A stretch of 64,000 nucleotides of DNA from Microbacterium maritypicum (GTDB taxonomy: Bacteria; Actinomycetota; Actinomycetes; Actinomycetales; Microbacteriaceae), in assembly GCF_008868125.1 (NCBI RefSeq), contig NZ_WAAQ01000001.1:2163736-2227735 (forward strand), given 5' to 3'. This document shows positions 32,562 to 40,288 of the stretch, piece by piece. The position numbers and the translations under genes are program-made. The notes beneath the pieces are model-generated. The model was not told where the DNA came from, ran no database searches, and was given only the letters and a program-made list of their open reading frames with translations. Numbering within the stretch: position 1 is the first letter of the stretch; each line of letters starts with the position of its first letter.

Positions 32562-34243
32562 GCCAGTTTCTCCTCAGCAGCAGGGTTGAGAGGGACGCTC
32601 TCGTCGATGTTGTCGGGATCATCCGGCTCGAGCTGGTCGGGAAGCTCGCCGCGGATACGTCCAGGCATCCGGGTGGCCGGAACAATGGCCAACAGCGCAA
32701 GTCCCGCAAGTCCCAGGAGGGAGATCTTCAGCGACAGCAGTCGTGCGTCTTCGTTGATCGAGATAGCCGCCGTCGTCTCCTCCTCGCTGGCACTGGTGCC
32801 CGCGAGGACTTCCTCGAGCTGGGAGTTGGTCAGGAAGTCAGCGTCGTTGATGTTCACTTCGCTGATGAGTTGGTCGGAGATCTCGGGATGCTGCTCGGCG
32901 GACATCTGCAATGTGGATGCGAGGATTCCGACCGCGAACGCGCTGGCCACGGCGATACCCACCGACCCGCTCAGGTTGTGAACGAGACCACGCCACGCTC
33001 CGACATCGCCGGCGAGCTGCTTCGGCGCAGCGGAGAGGAGCGTGTTGAAGACGAGCGCGACGATGGACCCTTGGCCGATGCCGAGGAGAACCAGGCCGAC
33101 GACGATGAAGAACTGACCCCATTCACCTCGCACGGTGAATGCGATGAGGGTGAGCGCGGCCGCGACGACAACGAACCCGATGGATCCGATGACACGCGGC
33201 GGGGCGATCTTGTACAGGTATGCGACGAACGTCGAAGCGAGGAAGATGGAGATCGTGTAGGGGATGATGGAGAAAGACGTCTGAATTCCGCTGAGGCCCT
33301 GCACGACCTGCATGTAGAGCGGGATGAGGAAGTTCGCGGCCGTGCCGACGAACAGCATCGTCGCCATACACGCGGTGATGGCAAGCTCGCTTCCGGACGC
33401 GAGAACGCGCAGGTCGAAGATGCGGGATTTTTGCTCTCGTTGGCGCTTCGAGACCCAGAGGAAGAAGAGCTGGCCGCCGATGAGGCCGATGATGATGAGC
33501 AGCGGTGCTGGGGAAACACCGAGGATGTCGAACGGCGCCTGCGGAGTTGCGAACCACACGCCCCAGGCGTTCAAGCCGGAGAAGCCGAAGCTGAGAAGAA
33601 TGATCGATACGGCAGCGAGAATCGCGCCGGTCCAGTCGATGGCGAGGTGTGGCTGAGCGGGCACCTTCTTGAGCCGGAAGCTGAGAAGCAGATTGATGGC
33701 TCCGAGCGCGACCATGAGTCCGAACGACCACCGCCATCCGATGGTCTCCGCGAACCACCCGGCGAGCAGGAGGGCCATGACGCCCGCGAGAGGGATCGCC
33801 GCCGCAAGGAACCCGATGGCTTTCGCCTGCTTGTCGCCGTCGTAGTTCGTGGCGATGAACACGGTCAGCGCAGGAGCGATGAGTGCGATGACGGCGCCGG
33901 AGGACGCCTGGGCGATGAAAAGCATGGCCGGGCTCAGGCTGAGCGCGACTCCTGCCATAGCTGTGGCGTGCACCGCGACGGCGATCTGGAACACCTTGCG
34001 CGTTCCGAAGCGGGCGCCGATCTTCGCTCCGAGGAGGATGAACGCGGCCATCGCGAAGGTGCCTGCAGTGATGGCTGTGCCGACAGACGTCGCCGGAGTG
34101 TTCAGATCCGTAGTGATGCCCGCCATAGAGACGGTAAGTGCATTCACGGCGAACGACGCCTGCACCTGGGTGAGGACCACCACGATAAGGGGCAACCAGG
34201 AGGCGTTTCTCGACGCTACGTTCGTCGGGGCGACTGTCGACAT
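32558..34243 (-). CDS. MFS transporter of the DHA2 (14-helix) drug efflux type
   Basis: The 561-residue protein has about 14 hydrophobic segments, consistent with DHA2-type drug:proton antiporters. The MFS signature loop is seen as GAKIGARFGTRKVFQ (about residues 73-87), and a motif C-like region is IPLAGVMALLLAGWFAETIGWRWSF. A long charged C-terminal segment separates the last helix (TNSQLEEVLAGTSASEEET). ATG at 34243 was chosen because of GGATGAG upstream; an upstream in-frame ATG crosses the terminator of the next gene. It overlaps the pepA start by 4 nt, so export and peptide hydrolysis are co-expressed. The exported compound is unknown. Confidence 0.88.
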   Translation of the reverse strand: MSTVAPTNVASRNASWLPLIVVVLTQVQASFAVNALTVSMAGITTDLNTPATSVGTAITAGTFAMAAFILLGAKIGARFGTRKVFQIAVAVHATAMAGVALSLSPAMLFIAQASSGAVIALIAPALTVFIATNYDGDKQAKAIGFLAAAIPLAGVMALLLAGWFAETIGWRWSFGLMVALGAINLLLSFRLKKVPAQPHLAIDWTGAILAAVSIILLSFGFSGLNAWGVWFATPQAPFDILGVSPAPLLIIIGLIGGQLFFLWVSKRQREQKSRIFDLRVLASGSELAITACMATMLFVGTAANFLIPLYMQVVQGLSGIQTSFSIIPYTISIFLASTFVAYLYKIAPPRVIGSIGFVVVAAALTLIAFTVRGEWGQFFIVVGLVLLGIGQGSIVALVFNTLLSAAPKQLAGDVGAWRGLVHNLSGSVGIAVASAFAVGILASTLQMSAEQHPEISDQLISEVNINDADFLTNSQLEEVLAGTSASEEETTAAISINEDARLLSLKISLLGLAGLALLAIVPATRMPGRIRGELPDQLEPDDPDNIDESVPLNPAAEEKLA

Positions 34244-34292
34244 GGAGTTCTCATCCGGTTGGGGCCAGTGGGCGATCTGTTGAGAGGGATGA

Positions 34293-34326
34293 GAGGACCC
34301 ACCGTGCATGTCGCCGGTGGGTCCTC
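34293..34326. terminator. Intrinsic terminator hairpin after the SHOCT gene
   Basis: GAGGACCCACCG (34293-34304) pairs perfectly with CGGTGGGTCCTC (34315-34326), loop 10 nt. It follows the SHOCT gene stop on the minus strand by 4 nt and separates it from the MFS-pepA operon. There is no strong U-tract, so efficiency is uncertain. Confidence 0.7.
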
Positions 34327-34330
34327 GTGG

Positions 34331-34774
34331 CTATGAGGTCAGGGCCTTCGCCTTCAGGCCCTCGTACTCCGCCTGGCTGATGGCACCGGCATCTAGCAGG
34401 TTCTTCGCCTTCGCGATCTCGTCGGCCGGGCTCGGCGCAGCTCCCTGACCTGCCAGGCCCTTGACGTACTCGGCCTGCGCATCTCGAAGCGCCTGCGCCT
34501 GCGCCTGGCTCCGCTCGCCCATGCTGCGACCGCGCGCGATGAGGTAGATCAGCGCAGTGATGAGCGGGAAGAACAACAGGGCGACGACCCAAATGGCCTT
34601 CAGCCAGCCGTTGAGCTTATGGTCGCGGAACAGGTCGCCGATGATGGCGAACAGCACGAAGAGATAACTGACAAAGATGAAGATGGTGAGGAACCACCAG
34701 ATCAGATCCCAGAAGGACCCCCAGAATCCTTGATACTCATACATGATGGGGGTTGCTGTTTCAAAGAATCTCAC
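34331..34774 (-). CDS. Membrane protein with PLDc_N-like and SHOCT domains
   Basis: The 147-residue protein starts near a short N-terminus and has two membrane helices (FLTIFIFVSYLFVLFAIIGD; WLKAIWVVALLFFPLITALI), the arrangement seen in PLDc_N proteins. A charged linker (ERSQAQAQALRDAQ) leads to a C-terminal SHOCT segment (EIAKAKNLLDAGAISQAEYE, then GLKAKAL). SHOCT is a short helical oligomerisation or binding element found at protein ends. GTG at 34774 has AAAGG about 8 nt upstream; an internal ATG at 34744 has none. It is divergent from the AI-2E and cardiolipin synthase genes. Its role may be envelope-associated. Confidence 0.8.
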   Translation of the reverse strand: MRFFETATPIMYEYQGFWGSFWDLIWWFLTIFIFVSYLFVLFAIIGDLFRDHKLNGWLKAIWVVALLFFPLITALIYLIARGRSMGERSQAQAQALRDAQAEYVKGLAGQGAAPSPADEIAKAKNLLDAGAISQAEYEGLKAKALTS

Positions 34775-34967
34775 GGCAGCGCCTTTCAAAGAGTGACGAG
34801 GACAGCTCAATCTACCGCCACGCACCCTCTTTCTGAACAACGTTTCGGTGTACTTTGAATCCCATCTGGGGAGCCGTTCGACACCCCCGCTCGGCAAACC
34901 TCTCGTCCCGGAATTCCGCGGGTCTCGTCGCTCTTCCTCTGTTCCCGCTTCCTCAGACAGGCACGTA

Positions 34968-36026
34968 ATGATGGCGCGTTTCAATCTGCTCTCCGCCGGC
35001 CCCTTTCGATTCGGGTTCGTGGCGACCCTGGGCGTGCTACTCGCCCTGCTGCTCGGTGCGGCTGTCGCCTCGCTGAGCACGGCCCTCACCTTGATCTTCG
35101 TGGCGTTCTTCATCTGCCTCGGCCTCTACCCGACGGTCCGGCGGTTGGAGACATGGAAGCTGTCCCGTGCAGGCGCGGTGCTCGTCGTCATCGCAGCGTT
35201 CTCAGTCGTCGTAGCGCTTCTGCTTTTCCTCGTCGTACCGATAGTCGTCGAGCAGTCCGCTCAGCTGCTCCGCTACCTCCCGCAGGCGTTCGATGATCTG
35301 GAAGGCCAGGCATGGTTCATCGATCTGAACAGCACGTTCGGCGGTATCCTCACTCCTGCTGTCGCGTGGATCATCGACACGGTCGAGAACCCGACAACAT
35401 GGGTTGTCGTCGGCGGCGGCGCGCTCCGGTTCGGCGCCGGCGTCCTCAACGGGCTCTTCGGCGCGATGTTCGTCATCGCGTTGACCATCTACTTCGTCGC
35501 GGGTCTCGAGCCGATGAAAGCGAGCCTCTACAGTCTCGTTCCCGCCTCCCGCCGGGTCCGCGTCATGGAGCTGGGCGAGACGATCATGGACTCCGTAGGC
35601 AAGTACCTCGGCGGGATGGTCACACTCGCCGCGATGAACTCCATCTTCACGCTGATCCTGCTCACCGTTGCCGGCGTCCCTTTCGCGCCTGTTCTCGCAG
35701 CGCTCGCATTCCCGATCACACTGATCCCTCTCGTCGGCAGTGTCATCAATCTCATCGTCGTCACGTTCGTGTCCCTTTTCGCCGGTCCTCAGACGGCGCT
35801 GTTCGTCGGGCTGGTGATGCTTGTCTACGTACAGCTGGAGGCGTACATCCTCACCCCCCGCATCGTCGGAAAGGCCATCAGCATTCCCGGATCGCTCGTC
35901 CTGATCGGTGCGATGGTCGGCGGCACGCTGCTGGGCCTCCTCGGCGCGCTCATCGCCTGTCCTACGACGGCATCGATCCTTCTGATCATCAAGAAGGTCG
36001 TCGTCCCCCGTCAGAACCTCGCATGA
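34968..36026 (+). CDS. AI-2E family transporter (UPF0118)
   Basis: The 352-residue protein fits the AI-2E/PerM family, with eight or so hydrophobic helices. Motifs include VAFFICLGLYPTVRRLE near the N-terminus, a soluble loop with SAQLLRYLPQAFDDLEGQ, a conserved GLEPMKASLYSLVP segment after the fourth helix, and the family-typical YILTPRIVGKAISIPGSLVL near the C-terminus. Members were linked to autoinducer-2 export or Na+/H+ exchange; neither role is shown here. ATG at 34968 or 34971 (MMARFN) are both possible; the GTG frame upstream has no support. It overlaps the cardiolipin synthase start by 4 nt. Confidence 0.88.
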   Translation: MMARFNLLSAGPFRFGFVATLGVLLALLLGAAVASLSTALTLIFVAFFICLGLYPTVRRLETWKLSRAGAVLVVIAAFSVVVALLLFLVVPIVVEQSAQLLRYLPQAFDDLEGQAWFIDLNSTFGGILTPAVAWIIDTVENPTTWVVVGGGALRFGAGVLNGLFGAMFVIALTIYFVAGLEPMKASLYSLVPASRRVRVMELGETIMDSVGKYLGGMVTLAAMNSIFTLILLTVAGVPFAPVLAALAFPITLIPLVGSVINLIVVTFVSLFAGPQTALFVGLVMLVYVQLEAYILTPRIVGKAISIPGSLVLIGAMVGGTLLGLLGALIACPTTASILLIIKKVVVPRQNLA

Positions 36027-37468
36027 CCGGGATCGAGTTCGGCGCGCTTGCCCTGATCGCCGCGCACGTGGTCCTCGGTTTCATCGCAACCGTTCTCGTC
36101 TCGGCGAACCGGCGACCTTCTGCCGCCATCGCCTGGGTGCTGACCATCATCTTCATCCCGTTCCTCGGAGCCATCGCCTTCCTCCTCGTCGGGCGGAGTC
36201 GTCTTCCCGCACACCGGCGAACACAGCAACGCATGATGAATACGATGCTGCTCACCCAGACCTCCCCCGCGGCACTACCCCCGGACCCGTCTTCGGAGCC
36301 GGAGTGGATCGCCTCCATCACCAAGATGAATGAAGCCCTCGGTGCACTGCCCAACGTCGGAGGGAACACCGCCGAGCTCATAGAGGGGTATACCGAGTCG
36401 TTCGACGCGATGATCCGAGCCATAGACGTCGCGCAACACCGCGTGCACGTCGAGTTCTACATCGCCGTGCTCGACGACATGACTCGCCCCTTCTTCGACG
36501 CCCTCGCGCGAGCATCGGCTCGCGGTGTCGAGGTAAGAGTCCTCTCCGACCATCTGTCCGGTTTCCTCTACCCGCACCGGACTTCAACGCAGGCGTTCCT
36601 GCGCGACGCCGGAGTCTCGTGGCACGCCATGCTGCCTCTGCGACCGCTACGAGGCCAATGGCAGCGACCCGACCTTCGCAACCACCGCAAGATCGTCGTC
36701 GTCGACGGCGCGGTCGCCTTCACAGGGTCGCAGAATCTGATCGACGAGACGTATTTGAAAGCAAAGAACATCGCCCGGGGGTTGCACTGGGTGGAGTTGA
36801 TGGTTCGAATCTCGGGGCCTGGTGCCCGCGAACTCGATGCCGTGTTCATCACCGATTGGGCCGCGGAGAGCGGAGAAGTGCTCCCCTTCCTCGATATCGA
36901 CAGCACAGCGCCCGGGAACATCGCCGTCCAGACGGTGCCGAGCGGTCCGAGCTTCGACAACGACAACAACCTGAAGCTGTTCGCCGCGCTCATCCACAAG
37001 GCGGAGCGCCGAATCAGTATCACCAGCCCCTACTTCGTCCCGGACGAGTCCATTCAGCTCGCTCTGCTGACGGCGGCGGCACGCGATGTGTCCGTCGAGC
37101 TGTTCGTCTCGGAGATCGGCGACCAGAAGCTCGTGCATCACGCGCAACGCTCGTACTATCAGGCGCTACTCAAAGCCGGCGTGCGGATCTACCTGTACCA
37201 GCCACCTGCAGTGCTGCATTCCAAGCACTTCTCGGTCGACGACGACGTCGTGGTCCTCGGCTCAAGCAACATGGACATCCGATCCTTCAGCCTCAACGCC
37301 GAAGTCTCCCTCCTCCTCCATTCTCGAGAGTTCGCCAAACGGGTACACGGTGTCGAAGATCGCTACCGTGCGTCGAGCCGGGAGCTGACGCTGGTCGAGT
37401 GGGAACAGCGTCCCTGGGGCGAAAAGACCTGGGACAACCTTGCCCGGCTGACCTCATCCTTGCAATGA
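36023..37468 (+). CDS. cls: Cardiolipin synthase (phospholipase D type)
   Basis: This 481-residue enzyme joins phosphatidylglycerols or related lipids in the membrane. Two N-terminal helices (ALALIAAHVVLGFIATVLV; IAWVLTIIFIPFLGAIAFLL) are followed by two HKD motifs that form the active site: DLRNHRKIVVVDGAVAFTGS, with NLIDE after it (about residues 219-243), and VLHSKHFSVDDDVVVLGSSN, with MDIRS after it (about residues 399-423). This is the bacterial Cls layout. Translationally coupled to the AI-2E gene and followed 10 nt later by a GAP-family membrane protein. The set suggests an envelope-modifying operon. Confidence 0.94.
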   Translation: MTGIEFGALALIAAHVVLGFIATVLVSANRRPSAAIAWVLTIIFIPFLGAIAFLLVGRSRLPAHRRTQQRMMNTMLLTQTSPAALPPDPSSEPEWIASITKMNEALGALPNVGGNTAELIEGYTESFDAMIRAIDVAQHRVHVEFYIAVLDDMTRPFFDALARASARGVEVRVLSDHLSGFLYPHRTSTQAFLRDAGVSWHAMLPLRPLRGQWQRPDLRNHRKIVVVDGAVAFTGSQNLIDETYLKAKNIARGLHWVELMVRISGPGARELDAVFITDWAAESGEVLPFLDIDSTAPGNIAVQTVPSGPSFDNDNNLKLFAALIHKAERRISITSPYFVPDESIQLALLTAAARDVSVELFVSEIGDQKLVHHAQRSYYQALLKAGVRIYLYQPPAVLHSKHFSVDDDVVVLGSSNMDIRSFSLNAEVSLLLHSREFAKRVHGVEDRYRASSRELTLVEWEQRPWGEKTWDNLARLTSSLQ

Positions 37469-37478
37469 GATCGAGCTG

Positions 37479-38165
37479 ATGACCCCCCTCGTGCTCGCAG
37501 AGATCATCGGACTGGCTATCGTCGTCGCGGCGAACCCCGTACCCGTCATCAGTCTGCTCTCCCTCGTCGTGCGTCCCGAGGGCCTACACATGGCGATGTC
37601 CTTCGCGGCCGGGTGGGCTGGGGCAGTTCTTCTCTCGCTCACGCTCCTGACCTTCGGTACGACTGCGCTGTTCCCCAGCACGTCGGCGCTCACGGAGCGG
37701 CACACAACCGGTGTCGTACTGCCCCTCATCATCGGAATCGCACTCGTCGTGCTGGGCCTGGCCTTCGTCCGCCGCCCGCCGCCCGCCGCGGACGCGCCCC
37801 CCTCGCGGATCTCGAGGCTGTTCAGCACACTCACCCCGTCAAGAGCTGTGCTCGTCGGCGCGGGGTTGGCAGTGGTGAAACCCAAAACGCTCGTCGCCCT
37901 CGTCGCAGCATCCACGGTTATCGGGGCAGAAGGAACGGGACCTACTCAGACCCTTATCCTCCTGGCGGTGTTCACCGCAGTCGGGTCCGCGACAGTCATC
38001 ACGCCCATTGTGCTGCGTGCCACAGGCGGTCCGAAGATGGTCAACGGTCTACAACGAACTCAGCAGCAGATCTCACGCTACTTCTCGCGAGCACTGGGAG
38101 CGCTTCTGCTCATCATCGGCATCGTTCTGGCGGCGTCGAGCATGGTCACATCCTTGTCAGCGTGA
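37479..38165 (+). CDS. GAP family protein (second copy)
   Basis: The 228-residue membrane protein has six hydrophobic helices, with the family's VVAANPVPVISLLSLVVRPEG near the N-terminus and a central PSRAVLVGAGLAVVKPKTLVAL that matches the position of the P-x-K motif in the first GAP protein at 20.8 kb. It is 10 nt downstream of cls and likely in its operon. Homologues in mycobacteria assist transport of surface glycolipids. The cargo here is unknown. The gene ends 78 nt before the terminator hairpin near tRNA-Pro. Confidence 0.82.
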   Translation: MTPLVLAEIIGLAIVVAANPVPVISLLSLVVRPEGLHMAMSFAAGWAGAVLLSLTLLTFGTTALFPSTSALTERHTTGVVLPLIIGIALVVLGLAFVRRPPPAADAPPSRISRLFSTLTPSRAVLVGAGLAVVKPKTLVALVAASTVIGAEGTGPTQTLILLAVFTAVGSATVITPIVLRATGGPKMVNGLQRTQQQISRYFSRALGALLLIIGIVLAASSMVTSLSA

Positions 38166-38243
38166 GGCCGTGATCAACTCAAGATGCGGGCTTCTCGCTC
38201 CGCGAACTCGCGCGATGGCCTCACCTGTGCGGGCCTATACGAC

Positions 38244-38286
38244 AGAGGCTCGGAACCTCGCGACTTCCGCGTGATTCCGAGCCTCT
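38244..38286. terminator. Hairpin between the GAP gene and tRNA-Pro
   Basis: AGAGGCTCGGAA (38244-38255) pairs perfectly with TTCCGAGCCTCT (38275-38286), loop 19 nt. It lies 4 nt after the 3' end of the minus-strand tRNA and 78 nt after the plus-strand GAP gene, so it may serve both. No U-tract. Confidence 0.6.
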
Positions 38287-38289
38287 CTG

Positions 38290-38366
<77 letters not shown>

Positions 38367-38437
38367 TTGTTCTGCACTCTCGCGCAGGCAACTCCACTAT
38401 CTTAGCCGCATCCTCGGCCCCTCCGCGAACCGAGGCG

Positions 38438-38466
38438 TTACGAGTGTCGGATGCCCGACGTAGCGT
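38438..38466 (+). promoter_or_regulatory. Candidate leaderless promoter of the 57-residue gene
   Basis: TTACGA (38438-38443) and TAGCGT (38461-38466) are 17 nt apart, and TAGCGT ends exactly 6 nt before the ATG at 38473. The same hexamer TAGCGT at the same spacing precedes the next gene (38668-38673 before 38680). Confidence 0.5.
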
Positions 38467-38472
38467 CGCGGC

Positions 38473-38646
38473 ATGGCGACGATCACGACCACGCGAGGGG
38501 ATGACGTGCAGCATGCGCTCACCGACGGCGGCGTGGCCAGTCGCCAGTGCCTCCGGCCGGTGCTGAGCGACCGGGGCTGGAACACGACCGCCGGCACAGA
38601 GCTGAAGCCGGGTCGCACTCTCGTCGTCCTCGGTCTCGCCGCATGA
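38473..38646 (+). CDS. Small hypothetical protein (57 residues)
   Basis: The frame encodes a 57-residue protein starting MATITTTRGDDVQHALTDGG and ending TLVVLGLAA. I do not recognise it. Support comes from the TAGCGT box 6 nt before the ATG with a TTACGA -35-like element 17 nt upstream, and from the GC-rich third positions typical of genes here. There is no signal peptide or membrane helix. It could be a toxin, antitoxin or regulatory peptide, but nothing in the sequence shows this. Moderate confidence that it is real. Confidence 0.5.
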   Translation: MATITTTRGDDVQHALTDGGVASRQCLRPVLSDRGWNTTAGTELKPGRTLVVLGLAA

Positions 38647-38679
38647 TCGTGACCATCGAGAAGCCGCTAGCGTGAAGGC

Positions 38680-39135
38680 ATGAGCGACGAGACTTCGACC
38701 ATCGACGATCCAGAGCTCGGCACGTTCGCGCGCGCCCGTTCGGAGCTCACGGACGGCACGGTCCTGACGCACGATTGGTTCGTCGGCACGATCTCCGTCG
38801 AGGGCACCGAGCTCGAACTCATGCTCGAGGGCACGACGTCCGACGAGGTCGCCCCGCTCCTCCCCCGACTGCGCGACACGGTGAAGCGACTGCCCATCAT
38901 GAAGCGGATCGCGACCGATGCGGTCGTCACGAACTTCAGCACGGGCGCCCCCGAAGCCCACGAGCTCGACGACGCCGCGTCCGACCTCACCATCGAAGCG
39001 ATCGAGGCGGCCGCAGACGGCACCGTCGTCCTGCACCTCATCGACAGCTGCGGCGAGCACTTCCCCGAGGGATACTGGCCCGCCGTGCATCTCGGCGTGG
39101 ACGACGGCGTCGTTCAGGTCACCGTCGAATCGTGA
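38680..39135 (+). CDS. Hypothetical cytoplasmic protein
   Basis: The 151-residue acidic protein is not recognised. It looks like a small alpha/beta domain with SELTDGTVLTHDWFVGTISV, ELELMLEGTTSDEVAPLLPR and a C-terminal half of strands (TVVLHLIDSCGEHFPEGYW, AVHLGVDDGVVQVTVES). No signal or membrane segment is present. TAGCGT lies exactly 6 nt before the ATG with an AAGG run between, so it may be leaderless or weakly ribosome-bound. It is 34 nt after the 57-residue gene and 51 nt before the lysoplasmalogenase start. Confidence 0.65.
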   Translation: MSDETSTIDDPELGTFARARSELTDGTVLTHDWFVGTISVEGTELELMLEGTTSDEVAPLLPRLRDTVKRLPIMKRIATDAVVTNFSTGAPEAHELDDAASDLTIEAIEAAADGTVVLHLIDSCGEHFPEGYWPAVHLGVDDGVVQVTVES

Positions 39136-39185
39136 ACAGCGCGGCCCCCGAGAGCCCGTCACGGGCGTCATCCTACGATGGGGGG

Positions 39186-39854
39186 ATGCAGCGTCGCGCC
39201 CCGTCCCTCTCACTCACGTGGGCCTTCCTCCCGTTCGTCGTGATCTCGATCGTCCACGTCGTCCTGCTGGCCACGGACAACCCGTTCGCCGCACCCACGA
39301 AGCTGCTCCTGATGCCGATGCTCGCCATTCCGGTGCTGGTCGTCGCGCGACATCTCACTCCGCGTATCACGATGTTCCTGTTGCTCGCGGCGTTGCTGTT
39401 CTCCTGGCTCGGCGACGGTGCAGGGGCGTTCTTCCCCGCCGGTCCCGAGCTGCCCCTGATGCTGCTGTTCTTCGGCATCGCGCACGTGGCATACATCCTC
39501 CTGTTCATGCGACACCTGTCGACGCGTCGGATGCCCTGGTGGGCTCTCGCATACGCCGCCTGGTGGGTCGCGATGATCGCTGTCCTCGGTCCGCACACCG
39601 GCGGCCTGCTCGTGGCGGTCGCCCTCTACGGACTCGTCCTCGGCAGCACCGCAGCCTTCTCGGCGCGCTGCCATCCCCTCGTCGCGGTCGGCGGGGCCTT
39701 CTTCCTCGCGAGCGACACGATCCTCGCCTTCCGCCTCTTCCTCCCCGATTCCCTACCGTCGTGGAGCAGCCCCGCGGTGATGCTCACCTACGTGATCGGT
39801 CAGGGCCTGATCATCGCGGGCGCACTCGTATCCCTGCGGAGGACGAGTTCCTGA
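39186..39854 (+). CDS. Lysoplasmalogenase-like membrane protein (YhhN/TMEM86 family)
   Basis: The 222-residue protein has about eight hydrophobic helices and the YhhN family layout: LLLMPMLAIPVLVVA near the start, an FSWLGDGAGAF segment carrying conserved acidic residues in the membrane, LMLLFFGIAHVAYILLF, and FFLASDTILAFRLF near the end. Human TMEM86B in this family hydrolyses lysoplasmalogens; bacterial functions are mostly untested. ATG at 39186 was chosen because TACGAT ends 6 nt before it (39174-39179); the GTG at 39132 is possible but would add a polar tail. The stop overlaps the next start by 1 nt (TGATG). Confidence 0.85.
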   Translation: MQRRAPSLSLTWAFLPFVVISIVHVVLLATDNPFAAPTKLLLMPMLAIPVLVVARHLTPRITMFLLLAALLFSWLGDGAGAFFPAGPELPLMLLFFGIAHVAYILLFMRHLSTRRMPWWALAYAAWWVAMIAVLGPHTGGLLVAVALYGLVLGSTAAFSARCHPLVAVGGAFFLASDTILAFRLFLPDSLPSWSSPAVMLTYVIGQGLIIAGALVSLRRTSS

Positions 39855-40225
39855 TGGATGCCGCACGTGTGGACAGCTGGCTCTGGGCGATCCGTGTCTA
39901 CAAGACCCGCTCGGCCGCGACGACAGCATGCCGCGCAGGGCATGTAAGGGTGAACGGCGACAAGGTGAAGGCGGCGCAGCAGATTCGTGTGGGCGACGAG
40001 TTGCGCATCCGCATCGCGGGATTCGATCGGATCCTCATCGTTCGTCAGCTCCTCGTCAAGCGCGTCGGAGCGCCGGTGGCGGCGCTCGCCTACGAAGACC
40101 GCACGCCCGAGCGCGAGCCTCAAGCCGCCCTGGGCCTTCGTGATCGTGGGGCCGGGCGTCCGACGAAGCGAGAGCGTCGCGACATCGACAAGCTTCGTGG
40201 ACGCAACGACGACCGCCTGACCTGA
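39854..40225 (+). CDS. S4 domain RNA-binding protein (HslR-like)
   Basis: The 123-residue protein carries an S4 RNA-binding domain at its start (RVDSWLWAIRVYKTRSAATT, then ACRAGHVRVNGDKVKAAQQI and RVGDELRI). A basic C-terminal tail follows (DRGAGRPTKRERRDIDKLRG). In E. coli the homologue Hsp15 (HslR) binds stalled 50S subunits with attached nascent chain and helps to recycle them. The size and position of the S4 domain fit that role. It is coupled to the lysoplasmalogenase-like gene by a 1-nt overlap. Confidence 0.9.
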   Translation: MDAARVDSWLWAIRVYKTRSAATTACRAGHVRVNGDKVKAAQQIRVGDELRIRIAGFDRILIVRQLLVKRVGAPVAALAYEDRTPEREPQAALGLRDRGAGRPTKRERRDIDKLRGRNDDRLT

Positions 40226-40262
40226 TATCTCGGCATTCATGCCCCCTCTCGCCTTCCTTCAT

Positions 40263-40282
40263 TCGAACCTATGTTCTAAAAT
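40263..40282 (+). promoter_or_regulatory. LexA (SOS) box with overlapping -10 before the HNH nuclease
   Basis: TCGAACCTATGTTCTA (40263-40278) matches TCGAAC-N4-GTTCGA at 11 of 12 fixed positions. The -10 box TAAAAT (40277-40282) overlaps its right end and stops exactly 6 nt before the ATG at 40289. The gene should therefore be leaderless and switched on by DNA damage. Confidence 0.82.
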
Positions 40283-40288
40283 GAGGGT

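Noticed and set aside
34831..34846. LexA-like box CTGAACAACGTTTCGG upstream of the AI-2E gene
   Set aside because: Four mismatches to the consensus and no link to SOS genes.
34775..35113. Longer start for the SHOCT gene
   Set aside because: It overlaps the divergent AI-2E gene; the membrane helices begin just after the GTG at 34774.
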